DNA of 64,000 nt from Microbispora amethystogenes (lineage in GTDB: Bacteria > Actinomycetota > Actinomycetes > Streptosporangiales > Streptosporangiaceae): NCBI RefSeq assembly GCF_016863015.1, contig NZ_BOOB01000053.1, positions 1 through 64,000 of the forward strand. The letters are read 5' to 3'. Below the pieces are notes generated by a model. That model was not told the origin of the DNA. It saw only the letters and a program-made list of their open reading frames with translations, and did no database searches. Positions 42,047 through 50,350 of this stretch are shown here, in pieces. A program made the translations under genes and the position numbers. The first letter of the stretch is position 1. Every line of letters begins with the position of its first letter.

Positions 42047-42484
42047 GTGGCAGGCGGCGGCTGGAACAACGAGCCCTACTCGCCGGTGGCCGACGCCCAC
42101 CGGCAGTACGGCGGTGCGACCCCCAACCCGAGGCCGGCGCAGACGGAGCAGAGCTCCCTCGTACGCCCCTACGCGGTGACGGGAGGACGCACGGCGCCAC
42201 GCGTCCAGCTGGCGATGGAAGCGCTCGTGTCCTCCGCCACCTCGGTGCAGCAGGACCTTTCCACGTTCACCCCGGAGCGCCAGGCGATCAGCACGCTGTG
42301 CCGTCAGGTGCGGTCGGTGGCGGAGGTGTCGGCGTTGCTGCGGATTCCGCTGGGTGTGGTCCGTGTGGTTATCGCGGACATGGCGGCGGAGGGGTTGGTG
42401 CATGTGCATCAGCCGCAGTTGGAGGCGGGTAAGCCGGATCTGAACTTGCTGGAAAGGGTGCTCAGTGGACTTCGCAGGCTCTAG
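42047..42484 (+). CDS. cvnC: Conservon 2 DUF742 protein
   Basis: 145 residues, GTG start behind AGGAGGACGTT, 26 residues longer than copy 1 at the N-terminus (MAGGGWNNEPYSPVADAHRQ). DUF742 core as in copy 1 (RSVAEVSALLRIPLGVVRVV, LNLLERVLSGLRRL). The first half uses C-ending codons like its neighbours, whereas from about 42300 G/T-ending codons take over. It overlaps cvnD by 20 nt. A 139-nt gap separates it from cvnB, unlike the tight spacing of copy 1. Confidence 0.9.
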   Translation: MAGGGWNNEPYSPVADAHRQYGGATPNPRPAQTEQSSLVRPYAVTGGRTAPRVQLAMEALVSSATSVQQDLSTFTPERQAISTLCRQVRSVAEVSALLRIPLGVVRVVIADMAAEGLVHVHQPQLEAGKPDLNLLERVLSGLRRL

Positions 42485-43043
42485 CCGGGGGCTGACCTCG
42501 ACGAAGATCGTGGTCGCGGGGGGTTTCGGTGTGGGCAAGACGACTTTCGTGGGGGCGGTGTCGGAGATTGTGCCGCTGACGACGGAGGCGGTGATGACCG
42601 ACGCGTCGGCGGGTGTGGATGATGTGGGGCTGGTGCCGCACAAGACGACCACGACGGTGGCGATGGACTTCGGGCGGGTGTCGCTGGATCGGGATCTGAT
42701 CTTGTATCTGTTCGGTACGCCGGGTCAGCATCGGTTCTGGTTCATGTGGGATGACCTGGTGCGGGGGGCGATCGGTGCGGTGGTGCTGGTCGACACCCGG
42801 CGGTTGGCCGACAGTTTTCCCGCGGTGGACTACTTCGAGGAGGCGCGGCTGCCGTTCGTCGTCGGCGTCAACGGCTTCGACGGGCAGTACACCCACTCGG
42901 AGGACGAACTGCGGGAGGCGCTCACGATCTCACCCGGGGTCCCGATCGTCCGTACGGACGCCCGGGACCGGGGATCGGTGAAGAGCACCCTGATCACGCT
43001 CGTCGAGCACGCCCTGACATCGCACGTCGGCGCGTTCCGGTGA
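42465..43043 (+). CDS. cvnD: Conservon 2 small GTPase
   Basis: 192 residues from GTG at 42465. GGFGVGKTTFVGAV P-loop and FGTPGQHRFWFMWDD as in copy 1. About 75-80% identical by eye to copy 1, with differences concentrated after residue 105. The first ~105 codons have unusual G/T-ending choices (GGTGTGGATGATGTG), then normal C-ending use resumes near 42800. Works with CvnB2 and the kinase-like CvnA2. Confidence 0.92.
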   Translation: MDFAGSSRGLTSTKIVVAGGFGVGKTTFVGAVSEIVPLTTEAVMTDASAGVDDVGLVPHKTTTTVAMDFGRVSLDRDLILYLFGTPGQHRFWFMWDDLVRGAIGAVVLVDTRRLADSFPAVDYFEEARLPFVVGVNGFDGQYTHSEDELREALTISPGVPIVRTDARDRGSVKSTLITLVEHALTSHVGAFR

Positions 43044-43168
43044 CGCCCCCGGTCCGCCGCCCGGCGATCTCACCACGGCGGCGCGGGCGTGAACGCCGTA
43101 CGGGCGGATAGTCTGGGGAGACTGATGGTTCACCGACCCGTCCACTCGCTTCGAGGCTGGCCAAACAC

Positions 43169-44725
43169 GTGTTCGAGACGCTTTCCGACCGGCTGACTTC
43201 GGTCTTCTCCTCCCTTCGGTCCAAAGGCAGGCTTTCCGACGCCGACATCGACGCGACCTGCCGCGAGATCCGCATCGCGCTTCTTGAGGCGGACGTCGCG
43301 CTGCCGGTCGTGAAGGACTTCGTGGCCCGGATCAAGGAGCGGGCCCGCGGCGCCGAGGTCTCTCAGGCGCTGAACCCCGCCCAGCAGGTCGTGAAGATCG
43401 TCAACGACGAGCTCATCGAGGTGCTGGGCGGTGAGACGCGGCGGCTGCGCTACGCCAAGAACCCGCCGACCGTGATCATGCTGGCCGGTCTCCAGGGCTC
43501 GGGCAAGACGACCCTCGCCGGCAAGCTCGCGAGGTGGCTGAGCGAGCAGGGGCACGCCCCGCTGCTCGTGGCCTGTGACCTCCAGCGCCCCAACGCCGTG
43601 CAGCAGCTCGCCGTCATGGCCGAGCGGGCCGGAGTGGCGGTGTACGCCCCCGAGCCCGGCAACGGCGTGGGCGACCCGGTCGCGGTGGCGCGGCAGTCGG
43701 TGGACCACGCGCGGCGCCAGCAGCACGACGTGGTCATCGTCGACACCGCCGGCCGCCTCGGCATCGACCAGGAGCTGATGAAGCAGGCCGCCGACATCCG
43801 CGACGCGGTCACGCCGGACGAGGTCCTGTTCGTGCTCGACGCGATGATCGGCCAGGACGCGGTGAGCACCGCCCGCGCCTTCATGGACGGCGTCGGCTTC
43901 GACGGCGTCGTGCTGACCAAGCTCGACGGCGACGCCCGCGGCGGCGCGGCCCTGTCGGTGCGGCACGTCACCGGCCGGCCGATCATGTTCGCCAGCACCG
44001 GCGAGAAGCTCGAGGACTTCGACGCCTTCCACCCCGACCGGATGGCGGGCCGCATCCTCGACATGGGTGACATCCTCACCCTGATCGAGCAGGCGCAGAA
44101 GACGTTCGACGAGCAGGAGGCCGCCAAGATGGCGGGCAAGCTCGTCTCCGGCGACGGCTTCACCCTCGACGACTTCCTCGAGCAGATGATGATGGTCCGC
44201 CGCATGGGGCCCATCAAGAACCTCCTCGGCATGATGCCGGGCATGGGCCAGATGCGCGAGCAGCTCAACCAGGTCGACGACCGCGACCTGGACCGCGTCG
44301 CCGCCATCATCCGCTCGATGACCCCCGGCGAGCGGCAGGACCCGAAGATCATCAACGGCTCCCGCCGGGCGCGCATCGCCAAGGGCTCCGGAGTGACGGT
44401 CACCGAGGTGAACAACCTGGTCGTCCGGTTCTTCGAGGCCCAGAAGATGATGAAGCGGATGACCCAGGGCATGGGCATCCCGGGCATGCCCGGCGGGCGC
44501 AAGCAGAAGGCGCAGAAGCCCAAGAAGGGCCGCCGCGTCAGCGGCGACCCCCGCAAGGCCGCGCTGGGCAAGGCCGGGGCGAACGCGGCCTCGGACGGCT
44601 CGGACGAGCCGAAGCTGCCCAAGGGCCTGCTCGGCAACCTCGGGAACGGCGGTCAGCTGCCCCCCGGCCTGGAGCTTCCGCCCGGCTTCGACCCCTCCAA
44701 GCTCAAGCTGCCGGGCCAGAAGTAA
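43169..44725 (+). CDS. ffh: Signal recognition particle protein
   Basis: 518 residues, GTG start. N domain (MFETLSDRLTSVFSSLRSKG), G domain with GLQGSGKTTLAGKLA (about 105), DTAGRLGID, TKLDGDARGG, and a Met-rich M domain (about 300-450: EQMMMVRRMGP, MMPGMGQM, RFFEAQKMMKRM) that binds 4.5S RNA and signal peptides. A longer C-terminal tail (LPPGLELPPGFDPSKLKLPG) is typical of actinobacteria. It targets nascent membrane proteins to the translocon. A TAGTCT -10-like element lies about 55 nt upstream. Confidence 0.95.
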   Translation: MFETLSDRLTSVFSSLRSKGRLSDADIDATCREIRIALLEADVALPVVKDFVARIKERARGAEVSQALNPAQQVVKIVNDELIEVLGGETRRLRYAKNPPTVIMLAGLQGSGKTTLAGKLARWLSEQGHAPLLVACDLQRPNAVQQLAVMAERAGVAVYAPEPGNGVGDPVAVARQSVDHARRQQHDVVIVDTAGRLGIDQELMKQAADIRDAVTPDEVLFVLDAMIGQDAVSTARAFMDGVGFDGVVLTKLDGDARGGAALSVRHVTGRPIMFASTGEKLEDFDAFHPDRMAGRILDMGDILTLIEQAQKTFDEQEAAKMAGKLVSGDGFTLDDFLEQMMMVRRMGPIKNLLGMMPGMGQMREQLNQVDDRDLDRVAAIIRSMTPGERQDPKIINGSRRARIAKGSGVTVTEVNNLVVRFFEAQKMMKRMTQGMGIPGMPGGRKQKAQKPKKGRRVSGDPRKAALGKAGANAASDGSDEPKLPKGLLGNLGNGGQLPPGLELPPGFDPSKLKLPGQK

Positions 44726-44741
44726 CGGCCGGCCGGCGGGG

Positions 44742-45422
44742 TCAGAGGCCGGCGCCGGGGGCCATCGGCCTGGCGTCGATCCTGCCGTCGTCGCAGACCG
44801 TGGCGCTGAACGGGACCTCCAGGTGCGCCACCTCGTCCGGTGGAATGATCATCAGCCGGGCCGAGGCGGGGCACCGGGTCTCGTGGTCGGTCGGCACCAC
44901 CGTCCAGTGCAGTCGCGCGTGCGCGCTCGCGCCGGGCCGCAGCGTGACCCGGTGCGGCGTCACGCTCTCCCGGCGGGTACGGGTGCGCAGCACGTCGCCT
45001 CGGCCGTCGATCAGGACGAGCCCGACGAAGCCGTAGACCCAGCAGGTCCGGCCCGAGGTGTTGGTCAGCACGAGCGGCGCGTAGCGGTTCCCCGCTCCCG
45101 GGTCCTGCCGTCCGACGCGGGCCCGCAGTCCCGTCGTACGGCACCGCGCGGGCGCCTTGGCGGAGAAGCCGGTGGAGGTGGTGGAGACGGAGGCGGCGCG
45201 GATCGTGTCGTGCGCCGCCGGTGCCGACGAGGCGGCCGGTGCCGGAGCGGCGGAGACCGCGCCGGCGGCCCTGCCCGTACCCTCGCCGGAACCTCCGCCC
45301 GGGCCCGCGGCCGATGCTCCGGACGCCGGACGCGCGGCGTCGACGGCGGACAGGGCGTAGCCGGTGGACAGCAGGATGGCCGCCGCCGCCGCGACGCCGG
45401 CTGTGCTCGTGATTACTCGCAT
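44742..45422 (-). CDS. Secreted DUF4232-family protein
   Basis: 226 residues. N-terminal signal peptide (MRVITSTAGVAAAAAILLSTGYALSA), then a Ser/Ala/Gly/Pro linker (to about residue 75), then a DUF4232-type domain: CRTTGLRARV, NRYAPLVLTNTSGRTCWVYGF, and the final Cys in SATVCDDG. Two or more Cys pairs probably form disulphides. Function unknown; such domains are common exported proteins of actinomycetes. It converges with ffh, 16 nt apart, and is divergent from the rpsP operon. Confidence 0.82.
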   Translation of the reverse strand: MRVITSTAGVAAAAAILLSTGYALSAVDAARPASGASAAGPGGGSGEGTGRAAGAVSAAPAPAASSAPAAHDTIRAASVSTTSTGFSAKAPARCRTTGLRARVGRQDPGAGNRYAPLVLTNTSGRTCWVYGFVGLVLIDGRGDVLRTRTRRESVTPHRVTLRPGASAHARLHWTVVPTDHETRCPASARLMIIPPDEVAHLEVPFSATVCDDGRIDARPMAPGAGL

Positions 45423-45750
45423 GCCTGTTGGACGGCTGATCCCGCCGGTCAGTTCGCCTGATCGGGCGCCCTTTCCACGAGGGCGCGTGTCTCCCCGTCA
45501 CCGGCGGAGCCTCTTCGGGTCCATTCCGGGTGCCCCTTTTCCCGGGAGGGGGGAAAACCGGGAGCGGCGGCGGGGCCGTCGTTGCCCGAGCATGCGCAAT
45601 CATCTGGCAGAATGTCAGGCTGGAACATCGTGACCAGGCGGATGCCCTCTCACCTCTGCCGGTCGCGTCTGTCCCTCGAGCGGGCTCCCGTCGTGCCCCA
45701 CTCGACGAGACACCGCTCACCCACGCTCTAATGCAGGAGAGACCACACCC
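45423..45750. promoter_or_regulatory. rpsP operon promoter region and leader
   Basis: 328 nt between the DUF4232 gene and rpsP. A -10-like TGGCAGAAT is at 45605-45613, similar to elements upstream of rplS and rpsB in this window. A 7-bp hairpin TTTTCCC-n7-GGGAAAA lies at 45537-45557. The implied rpsP leader is about 135 nt. Confidence 0.45.
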
Positions 45751-46206
45751 GTGGCAGTCAAGATCAAGCTCAAGCGGCTCGGAATGATCCGCAACCCGCA
45801 GTACCGCATCGTCATCGCCGACGCCCGGAGCAAGCGGGACGGCCGGGCGATCGAGGAGATCGGCCTCTACCACCCGAAGGAGAACCCCTCGCGCATCGAG
45901 GTGAACTCCGAGCGGGCGCAGTACTGGCTGAGCGTCGGCGCGCAGCCGACCGACCCGGTCCTCAAGATCTTCAAGCTGACCGGCGACTGGCAGAAGTTCA
46001 AGGGCGAGCCGGCCCCCGCCACTCCGCTCCTGGTCGCCGAGCCCAAGCCCGACCGGCACGCGGCGTACGAGGCCGCGGCCCGGGAGTCGCTGTCGAGCGA
46101 CTCCGGCGCCGCCGCCACCACGCCGAAGAAGGCCAGGAAGCCTGCGAAGGCCGAAGAGACCGCCGAGGTCCCGGCCGCGGAGGAGAAGCCGGAAGGCGAG
46201 GCCTGA
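45751..46206 (+). CDS. rpsP: 30S ribosomal protein S16
   Basis: 151 residues, GTG start after GCAGGAGAGACC. S16 core in the first ~85 residues ([56 protein letters not shown]). The last ~60 residues are a Lys/Ala/Glu tail, as in other actinobacterial S16. First gene of rpsP-khpA-rimM-trmD; the gap to khpA is 1 nt. Confidence 0.95.
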   Translation: MAVKIKLKRLGMIRNPQYRIVIADARSKRDGRAIEEIGLYHPKENPSRIEVNSERAQYWLSVGAQPTDPVLKIFKLTGDWQKFKGEPAPATPLLVAEPKPDRHAAYEAAARESLSSDSGAAATTPKKARKPAKAEETAEVPAAEEKPEGEA

Positions 46207-46207
46207 G

Positions 46208-46450
46208 GTGCTCGAGGAAGCCCTCGAACACCTGGTCAAGGGCATCGTCGAGCATCCGGACGACGTCCGGGTCCGCGCCCGGCGCATTCGCACCGGGCGC
46301 GTTCTCGAGGTCCGGGTTCACCCCGACGACCTCGGCAAGGTGATCGGCCGTGGCGGCCGTACGGCCAGGGCGTTGCGCACCGTCGTCAACGCCCTGTCGG
46401 ACGGCAAGTACGTGCGGATCGACCTGGTCGACCTTGAAGAGGCGCGCTGA
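46208..46450 (+). CDS. khpA: KH-domain RNA-binding protein
   Basis: 80 residues. KH motif GKVIGRGGRTARALRTVV in the second half, with LEEALEHLVKGIVEHPDDV at the start, typical of KhpA. It binds RNA, usually with KhpB, in cell-envelope and ribosome regulation. GTG start directly after the rpsP stop. A strong hairpin terminator follows, although rimM continues on the same strand. Confidence 0.92.
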   Translation: MLEEALEHLVKGIVEHPDDVRVRARRIRTGRVLEVRVHPDDLGKVIGRGGRTARALRTVVNALSDGKYVRIDLVDLEEAR

Positions 46451-46476
46451 GCCCGCTCCAGCGGCGACGCTCGCGC

Positions 46477-46513
46477 CCGGGGGACCCCGCACCGGGGTCC
46501 CCCGGTGTGTTTT
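46477..46513 (+). terminator. Terminator or attenuator between khpA and rimM
   Basis: CCGGGGGACCCC (46477-46488) and GGGGTCCCCCGG (46494-46505) form a perfect 12-bp stem with 5-nt loop, followed by TGTGTTTT. Its location inside an otherwise conserved operon suggests partial termination, uncoupling rpsP-khpA from rimM-trmD. Confidence 0.8.
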
Positions 46514-46614
46514 CCGGGACTTTCCGCGAGTGGTCGCGAGGCGGTCGCAGGGATGCGGCGGCGCCTCGGGACGAAAAGTGACGAAGAAGGATTGTTGGCG
46601 GAGGTAGGCGGCAC

Positions 46615-47142
46615 GTGCAGCTAGTCGTGGGCAGGATCGGCCGTCCGCACGGCGTGCGGGGCGAGGTCACGGTCGAGGTGCGCACCGACGACCCCGACTC
46701 GCGGTTCGCCCCGGGTACGACGCTGGTCACCGACCCGGCCTCGGCCGGCCCGGTGACCGTCGAGCGGTCCCGGTGGCACAAGGACATCCTGCTGCTGACC
46801 ATCGAGGGCGTGGCGAACCGCGACGCCGCCGAGGCGCTGCGCGGCACCCTGCTCGTCGTGGACTCCGCCGACCTGCCGCCGCTGGAGGACCCCGACGAGT
46901 TCCACGACCACGAACTCATCGGCCTGACGGTCGTGACGACCGAGGGAGAACGGGTCGGCGAGGTGGGCGACGTCCTCCACCACGGCCAGGACCTGCTGGT
47001 GGTGACCCGGCCGGCCCTCGACGACGCGTACATCCCGTTCGTCAAGGCGCTCGTGCCCGAGATCGACCTCGGGAAGGGGATCCTGGTCGTCGACCCTCCG
47101 CCCGGACTGCTCGACACCGAGCTCGACACCGGGGCGGAGTAG
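46615..47142 (+). CDS. rimM: Ribosome maturation factor RimM
   Basis: 175 residues, GTG start with GCGGAGG upstream. N-terminal beta-barrel (MQLVVGRIGRPHGVRGEVTVE, SRFAPGTTL) and PRC-barrel (DHELIGLTVVT, IPFVKALVPEIDLGKGILVVDPPPGL). It helps 30S head assembly by binding S19. Ten nt before trmD. Confidence 0.95.
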   Translation: MQLVVGRIGRPHGVRGEVTVEVRTDDPDSRFAPGTTLVTDPASAGPVTVERSRWHKDILLLTIEGVANRDAAEALRGTLLVVDSADLPPLEDPDEFHDHELIGLTVVTTEGERVGEVGDVLHHGQDLLVVTRPALDDAYIPFVKALVPEIDLGKGILVVDPPPGLLDTELDTGAE

Positions 47143-47152
47143 GAGCGGCCGC

Positions 47153-48025
47153 ATGCGCGTCGACATCATCTCGATCTTCCCGGAGTACTTCGCCCCGCTC
47201 GACGTCTCCTTGATGGGCAAGGCGCGCGAGCGCGGCATCCTGGACATCCACCTGCACCAGCTCCGCGACTGGACCCACGACGTCCACAAGACGGTGGACG
47301 ACACGCCGTACGGCGGCGGGCCCGGCATGGTGATGAAGCCGGAGATCTGGGGTGCGGCCGTCGACGCCGTGATCGGGGAGGGACGCGCCGCCTCCGGCGA
47401 GGACACGCTGCCCCGGATGATCGTGCCCACGCCGAGCGGACGGCCGTTCACCCAGGAAGTGGCGCTGGAGTACGCCAAGGAGCCGTGGCTGCTGTTCGCG
47501 CCCGCGCGCTACGAGGGCATCGACTCCCGGGTCGTGGCCGAGTACGGCGCCCGCCTGCGGGCCGACGAGGTGAGCATCGGCGACTACGTCCTGGCCGGGG
47601 GAGAGGCCGCCGTCCTGGTGATGGTCGAGGCCGTGGGCAGGCTGCTGCCCGGGGTCCTCGGCAACGCGCGGTCGGTGGCCGACGACTCCTTCGCCCCGGG
47701 TGCCATGGCCAACCTGCTGGAAGGCCCCGTCTACACGAAACCGCCCGTGTGGCGGGGGCACGAGGTGCCCGAGGTCCTCCTGTCGGGTCATCACGGCAGG
47801 ATCGCCCGGTGGCGGCGGGATGAGGCGCTGCGCCGCACGCTGGAGCGCAGGCCGGAACTGGCCGCCAGACTCGACCGGGAGAGCTTCGACAAGCACGACC
47901 GGCGGGTCGTCGAGGAGTTCGAGGAACGCCGGTCCGCCGCAGTGTCGGTCGGCGGGTCGGTCGGCGGGTCGGTCGGCGGGTCGGGCGGCGAGTTTCGCGC
48001 AGCGCCGGAAGATGTGGCAGACTGA
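47153..48025 (+). CDS. trmD: tRNA (guanine-N1)-methyltransferase with repeat tail
   Basis: 290 residues. SPOUT methyltransferase: VDIISIFPEYF, DDTPYGGGPGMVMKPEIW, ARYEGIDSRV and the knot IGDYVLAGGEAAVLVM. It makes m1G37 in tRNAs. The body ends near residue 262; the tail is (VGGS)3 followed by GGEFRAAPEDVAD, from a 12-bp DNA repeat. Family members are usually shorter (240-270). A promoter-like element for rplS overlaps the 3' end. Confidence 0.94.
   Translation: MRVDIISIFPEYFAPLDVSLMGKARERGILDIHLHQLRDWTHDVHKTVDDTPYGGGPGMVMKPEIWGAAVDAVIGEGRAASGEDTLPRMIVPTPSGRPFTQEVALEYAKEPWLLFAPARYEGIDSRVVAEYGARLRADEVSIGDYVLAGGEAAVLVMVEAVGRLLPGVLGNARSVADDSFAPGAMANLLEGPVYTKPPVWRGHEVPEVLLSGHHGRIARWRRDEALRRTLERRPELAARLDRESFDKHDRRVVEEFEERRSAAVSVGGSVGGSVGGSGGEFRAAPEDVAD
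47944..47989 (+). repeat. 12-bp tandem repeat in the 3' end of trmD
   Basis: GTCGGTCGGCGG occurs three times head to tail (47944-47979), followed by a partial GTCGGGCGGC. It codes for VGGS repeats. Exact copies suggest recent slippage. Confidence 0.85.
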
Positions 48026-48179
48026 GTCGCTGCTGCCTACTTCCGCATGTCCGGGTGAGCCCCGGTCGAGGGGTGGCAGACAAGACGTATCAAGCCAAGC
48101 GCGCGTGTCCCCCTCGATGCCGAGCCGCGGCCCGGCCGGGTGGACCTCCGCGTGCTCATGTCAATGAGGAACCGCCGCC
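48015..48179 (+). promoter_or_regulatory. rplS promoter and structured leader
   Basis: TGGCAGACT at 48015-48023 resembles the element before rpsP. The ~155-nt leader contains TCGAGGGG (48066-48073) and CCCCTCGA (48110-48117), a perfect 8-bp long-range stem with flanking CGG/CCG pairs. It may be a ribosomal-protein leader or only a structured 5' UTR. Confidence 0.4.
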
Positions 48180-48545
48180 ATGCACACGCAGATCCAGGAG
48201 CTCGAGAAGGCTGCCCTGCGCAGCGACGTACCGGACTTCCGCCCGGGTGACACGCTGGAGGTTCACGTCCGCGTCGTCGAGGGCAACCGGTCCCGTATCC
48301 AGGTGTTCAAGGGGTTCGTCCTGCGCCGTCAGGGCGGCGGCATCCGTGAGACGTTCACGGTCCGCAAGGTCAGCTACGGCGTCGGCGTCGAGCGCACCTT
48401 CCCGGTCCACAGCCCGGTGATCGAGAAGATCACGCTGGTCACCCGCGGCGACGTCCGCAGGGCCAAGCTGTACTACATGCGTGACCTGCGCGGAAAGGCC
48501 GCCCGCATCCGCGAGAAGCGCGAGGCGCTGCCGGCCGCCAAGTAG
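48180..48545 (+). CDS. rplS: 50S ribosomal protein L19
   Basis: 121 residues, full length. Typical L19 features: [58 protein letters not shown] and [17 protein letters not shown] start after GAGGAACCGCC. Transcribed with its own promoter-like element and followed by a strong terminator. Confidence 0.95.
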   Translation: MHTQIQELEKAALRSDVPDFRPGDTLEVHVRVVEGNRSRIQVFKGFVLRRQGGGIRETFTVRKVSYGVGVERTFPVHSPVIEKITLVTRGDVRRAKLYYMRDLRGKAARIREKREALPAAK

Positions 48546-48558
48546 GGCCTTGGGGATC

Positions 48559-48594
48559 GTGGTCCGTGCCTCAGGTGCGGGCCACTTTCTTTTT
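48559..48594 (+). terminator. Terminator after rplS
   Basis: GTGGTCCG (48559-48566) pairs with CGGGCCAC (48578-48585), one G-U pair, 11-nt loop, followed by TTTCTTTTT. It is a classic rho-independent terminator, unusually U-rich for this genome. Confidence 0.85.
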
Positions 48595-48703
48595 GGCCGG
48601 GGATGCGGTGTCCTCGACGCTCGCCGTCCTGGACATCATCTAGGCTCAGCAGCGTTGGCTAGCGAGGACAGGGGCCGGGCACGAGTCGCCTGTCGAGGAC
48701 GGG

Positions 48704-49513
48704 GTGGACGTGGTCGCCGAAGACGTCAAGCAGAACGCCGAGGACGGCAAGAAGAAAGGCTCGTTCTGGCGTGAGTTGCCCGTTCTGATCGTGGTCGCTC
48801 TCGCTCTGGCCCTGCTGATCAAGTCTTTCGTGGTCCAGGCGTTCTACATCCCGTCGGGGTCGATGGAGAACACGCTCCTCATCAACGACCGGGTCCTGGT
48901 CAACAAGCTCGTCTACCGCGTACGCGACATCGCGCGCGGCGACGTCGTCGTGTTCTCCGGAGTGGACTCCTGGGATCCCGAGGTGCAGATAGAGGAGCCG
49001 TCGAACCCCGTCGTCGGGGCCATGCGCTGGATCGGCACGGCCTTCGGAATGGTCCCGGGGGAGAAGGACTACATCAAGCGGGTCATCGGCGTGCCCGGAG
49101 ACAAGGTCAAGTGCTGCGACGCCCAGGGCCGCGTCACCGTGAACGGCGTGCCGCTCGAAGAGAAGTCGTATTTGTACCCGGGCAACGCGCCGTCGGACCG
49201 GCCGTTCGAGGTCACCGTGCCGCCGGGCCGCCTGTGGGTCATGGGCGACCACCGCTCGCTCTCCTGGGACTCCCGCCTGCACACCGGTGACCCGGGCGGC
49301 GGTACGATCCCCGCCGACAAGGTGATCGGGCGCGCGTTCGTCATCGTCTGGCCGTTCGACCGGGCCAAGATCCTGCCGATCCCGGACACGTTCGGGCAGC
49401 CGGGCTTCCAGGCCGCCGCCGGAGCGGCGCCGTTCGCGGCCGGCTTCGCCGGGGCCGTGCCGCTGGTCGCCGTGGGGCGCCGGATGGGGCGCAGGCTCAG
49501 GCGGCGGCGGTAG
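48704..49513 (+). CDS. lepB: Type I signal peptidase, copy 1
   Basis: 269 residues, GTG start. One N-terminal membrane helix (about 26-45), catalytic Ser in IPSGSMENTLL, catalytic Lys in DYIKRVIGVPGD, GDHRSLSWDSR box E. A C-terminal hydrophobic segment (FAAGFAGAVPLVAVG) suggests a second membrane anchor, absent from copy 2. It removes Sec/Tat signal peptides on the outer membrane face. It has an insertion between boxes (VDSWDPEVQIEEPSNPVVG) compared with copy 2. Confidence 0.93.
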   Translation: MDVVAEDVKQNAEDGKKKGSFWRELPVLIVVALALALLIKSFVVQAFYIPSGSMENTLLINDRVLVNKLVYRVRDIARGDVVVFSGVDSWDPEVQIEEPSNPVVGAMRWIGTAFGMVPGEKDYIKRVIGVPGDKVKCCDAQGRVTVNGVPLEEKSYLYPGNAPSDRPFEVTVPPGRLWVMGDHRSLSWDSRLHTGDPGGGTIPADKVIGRAFVIVWPFDRAKILPIPDTFGQPGFQAAAGAAPFAAGFAGAVPLVAVGRRMGRRLRRRR

Positions 49514-49552
49514 GGCGGACGTGCGCGAGCCCGGAGGAGAGAGCGAGAGCAA

Positions 49553-50272
49553 GTGAGCGAGGCCGACGAGAGCCGCTTAGGCGCGGGCGGCGGGCCCGTG
49601 CGTCCCGTGGACGAGAGCCCGGCCGGGGCCGGACCTCCGGAGACGGTGCCTCCGGAGACGGTGCCGACGGAGACCGGGCCCGGGAAGCAGGAGAAGGACG
49701 CCGCCAAGAAGGGCTCAGGCCTGCGGGACACCCTCCTGTACATGGTCGGCGGGGTGGTCGCCGCGCTGCTGATCCACACGTTCCTCCTGCAGTCGTTCTA
49801 CATTCCGTCGGAGTCGATGCAGAACACGCTGCTGATCAACGACTACGTCGTGGTCAACAAGCTCGCGTACAAGCTGGGGTCCGTGGAGCGCGGCGACATC
49901 GTGGTCTTCAAGGGCTGGGACGGCGAGGACACGATCAAGCGGGTGATCGGCGTCGGCGGCGACCATGTGAAGTGCTGCGACGACAAGCGCCGCATCACCG
50001 TGAACGGGACGCCTCTGGACGAGGAGGGCAAGTACCTCTACCCCGGGGTCTACCCCTCCGGCCGGGACTTCGACGTGAAGGTCCCCAAGGGACGGGTGTG
50101 GCTGATGGGCGACCACCGGAACAACTCCGCGGACTCGCGCTTCTACCTGGACGATGGACACCAGGGCACGATCTCGGAGGACGACATCATCGGGCGCGCG
50201 TTCCTGCGCTACTGGCCGCTGAACCGGATCTCGCTCCTGTCCCGCCCCGACACTTTCTCGGTCGTTCGCTGA
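49553..50272 (+). CDS. lepB: Type I signal peptidase, copy 2
   Basis: 239 residues, GTG start 39 nt after copy 1. A long acidic Pro/Glu-rich N-terminus with ETVPPETVPTETGPG repeats (about residues 30-44), one membrane helix (about 60-80), catalytic Ser in IPSESMQNTLL and Lys in DTIKRVIGVGGD, and GDHRNNSADSR. Tandem signal peptidases are usual in actinomycetes and can differ in substrate preference. Confidence 0.93.
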   Translation: MSEADESRLGAGGGPVRPVDESPAGAGPPETVPPETVPTETGPGKQEKDAAKKGSGLRDTLLYMVGGVVAALLIHTFLLQSFYIPSESMQNTLLINDYVVVNKLAYKLGSVERGDIVVFKGWDGEDTIKRVIGVGGDHVKCCDDKRRITVNGTPLDEEGKYLYPGVYPSGRDFDVKVPKGRVWLMGDHRNNSADSRFYLDDGHQGTISEDDIIGRAFLRYWPLNRISLLSRPDTFSVVR

Positions 50273-50350
50273 TCTCACCTGCGGCTTTGCCGCCGAAGGC
50301 GGTTTCGGCCGTATCGCGGGTCGCGAATGGGGCGTAATCTGCTTCTCGTC

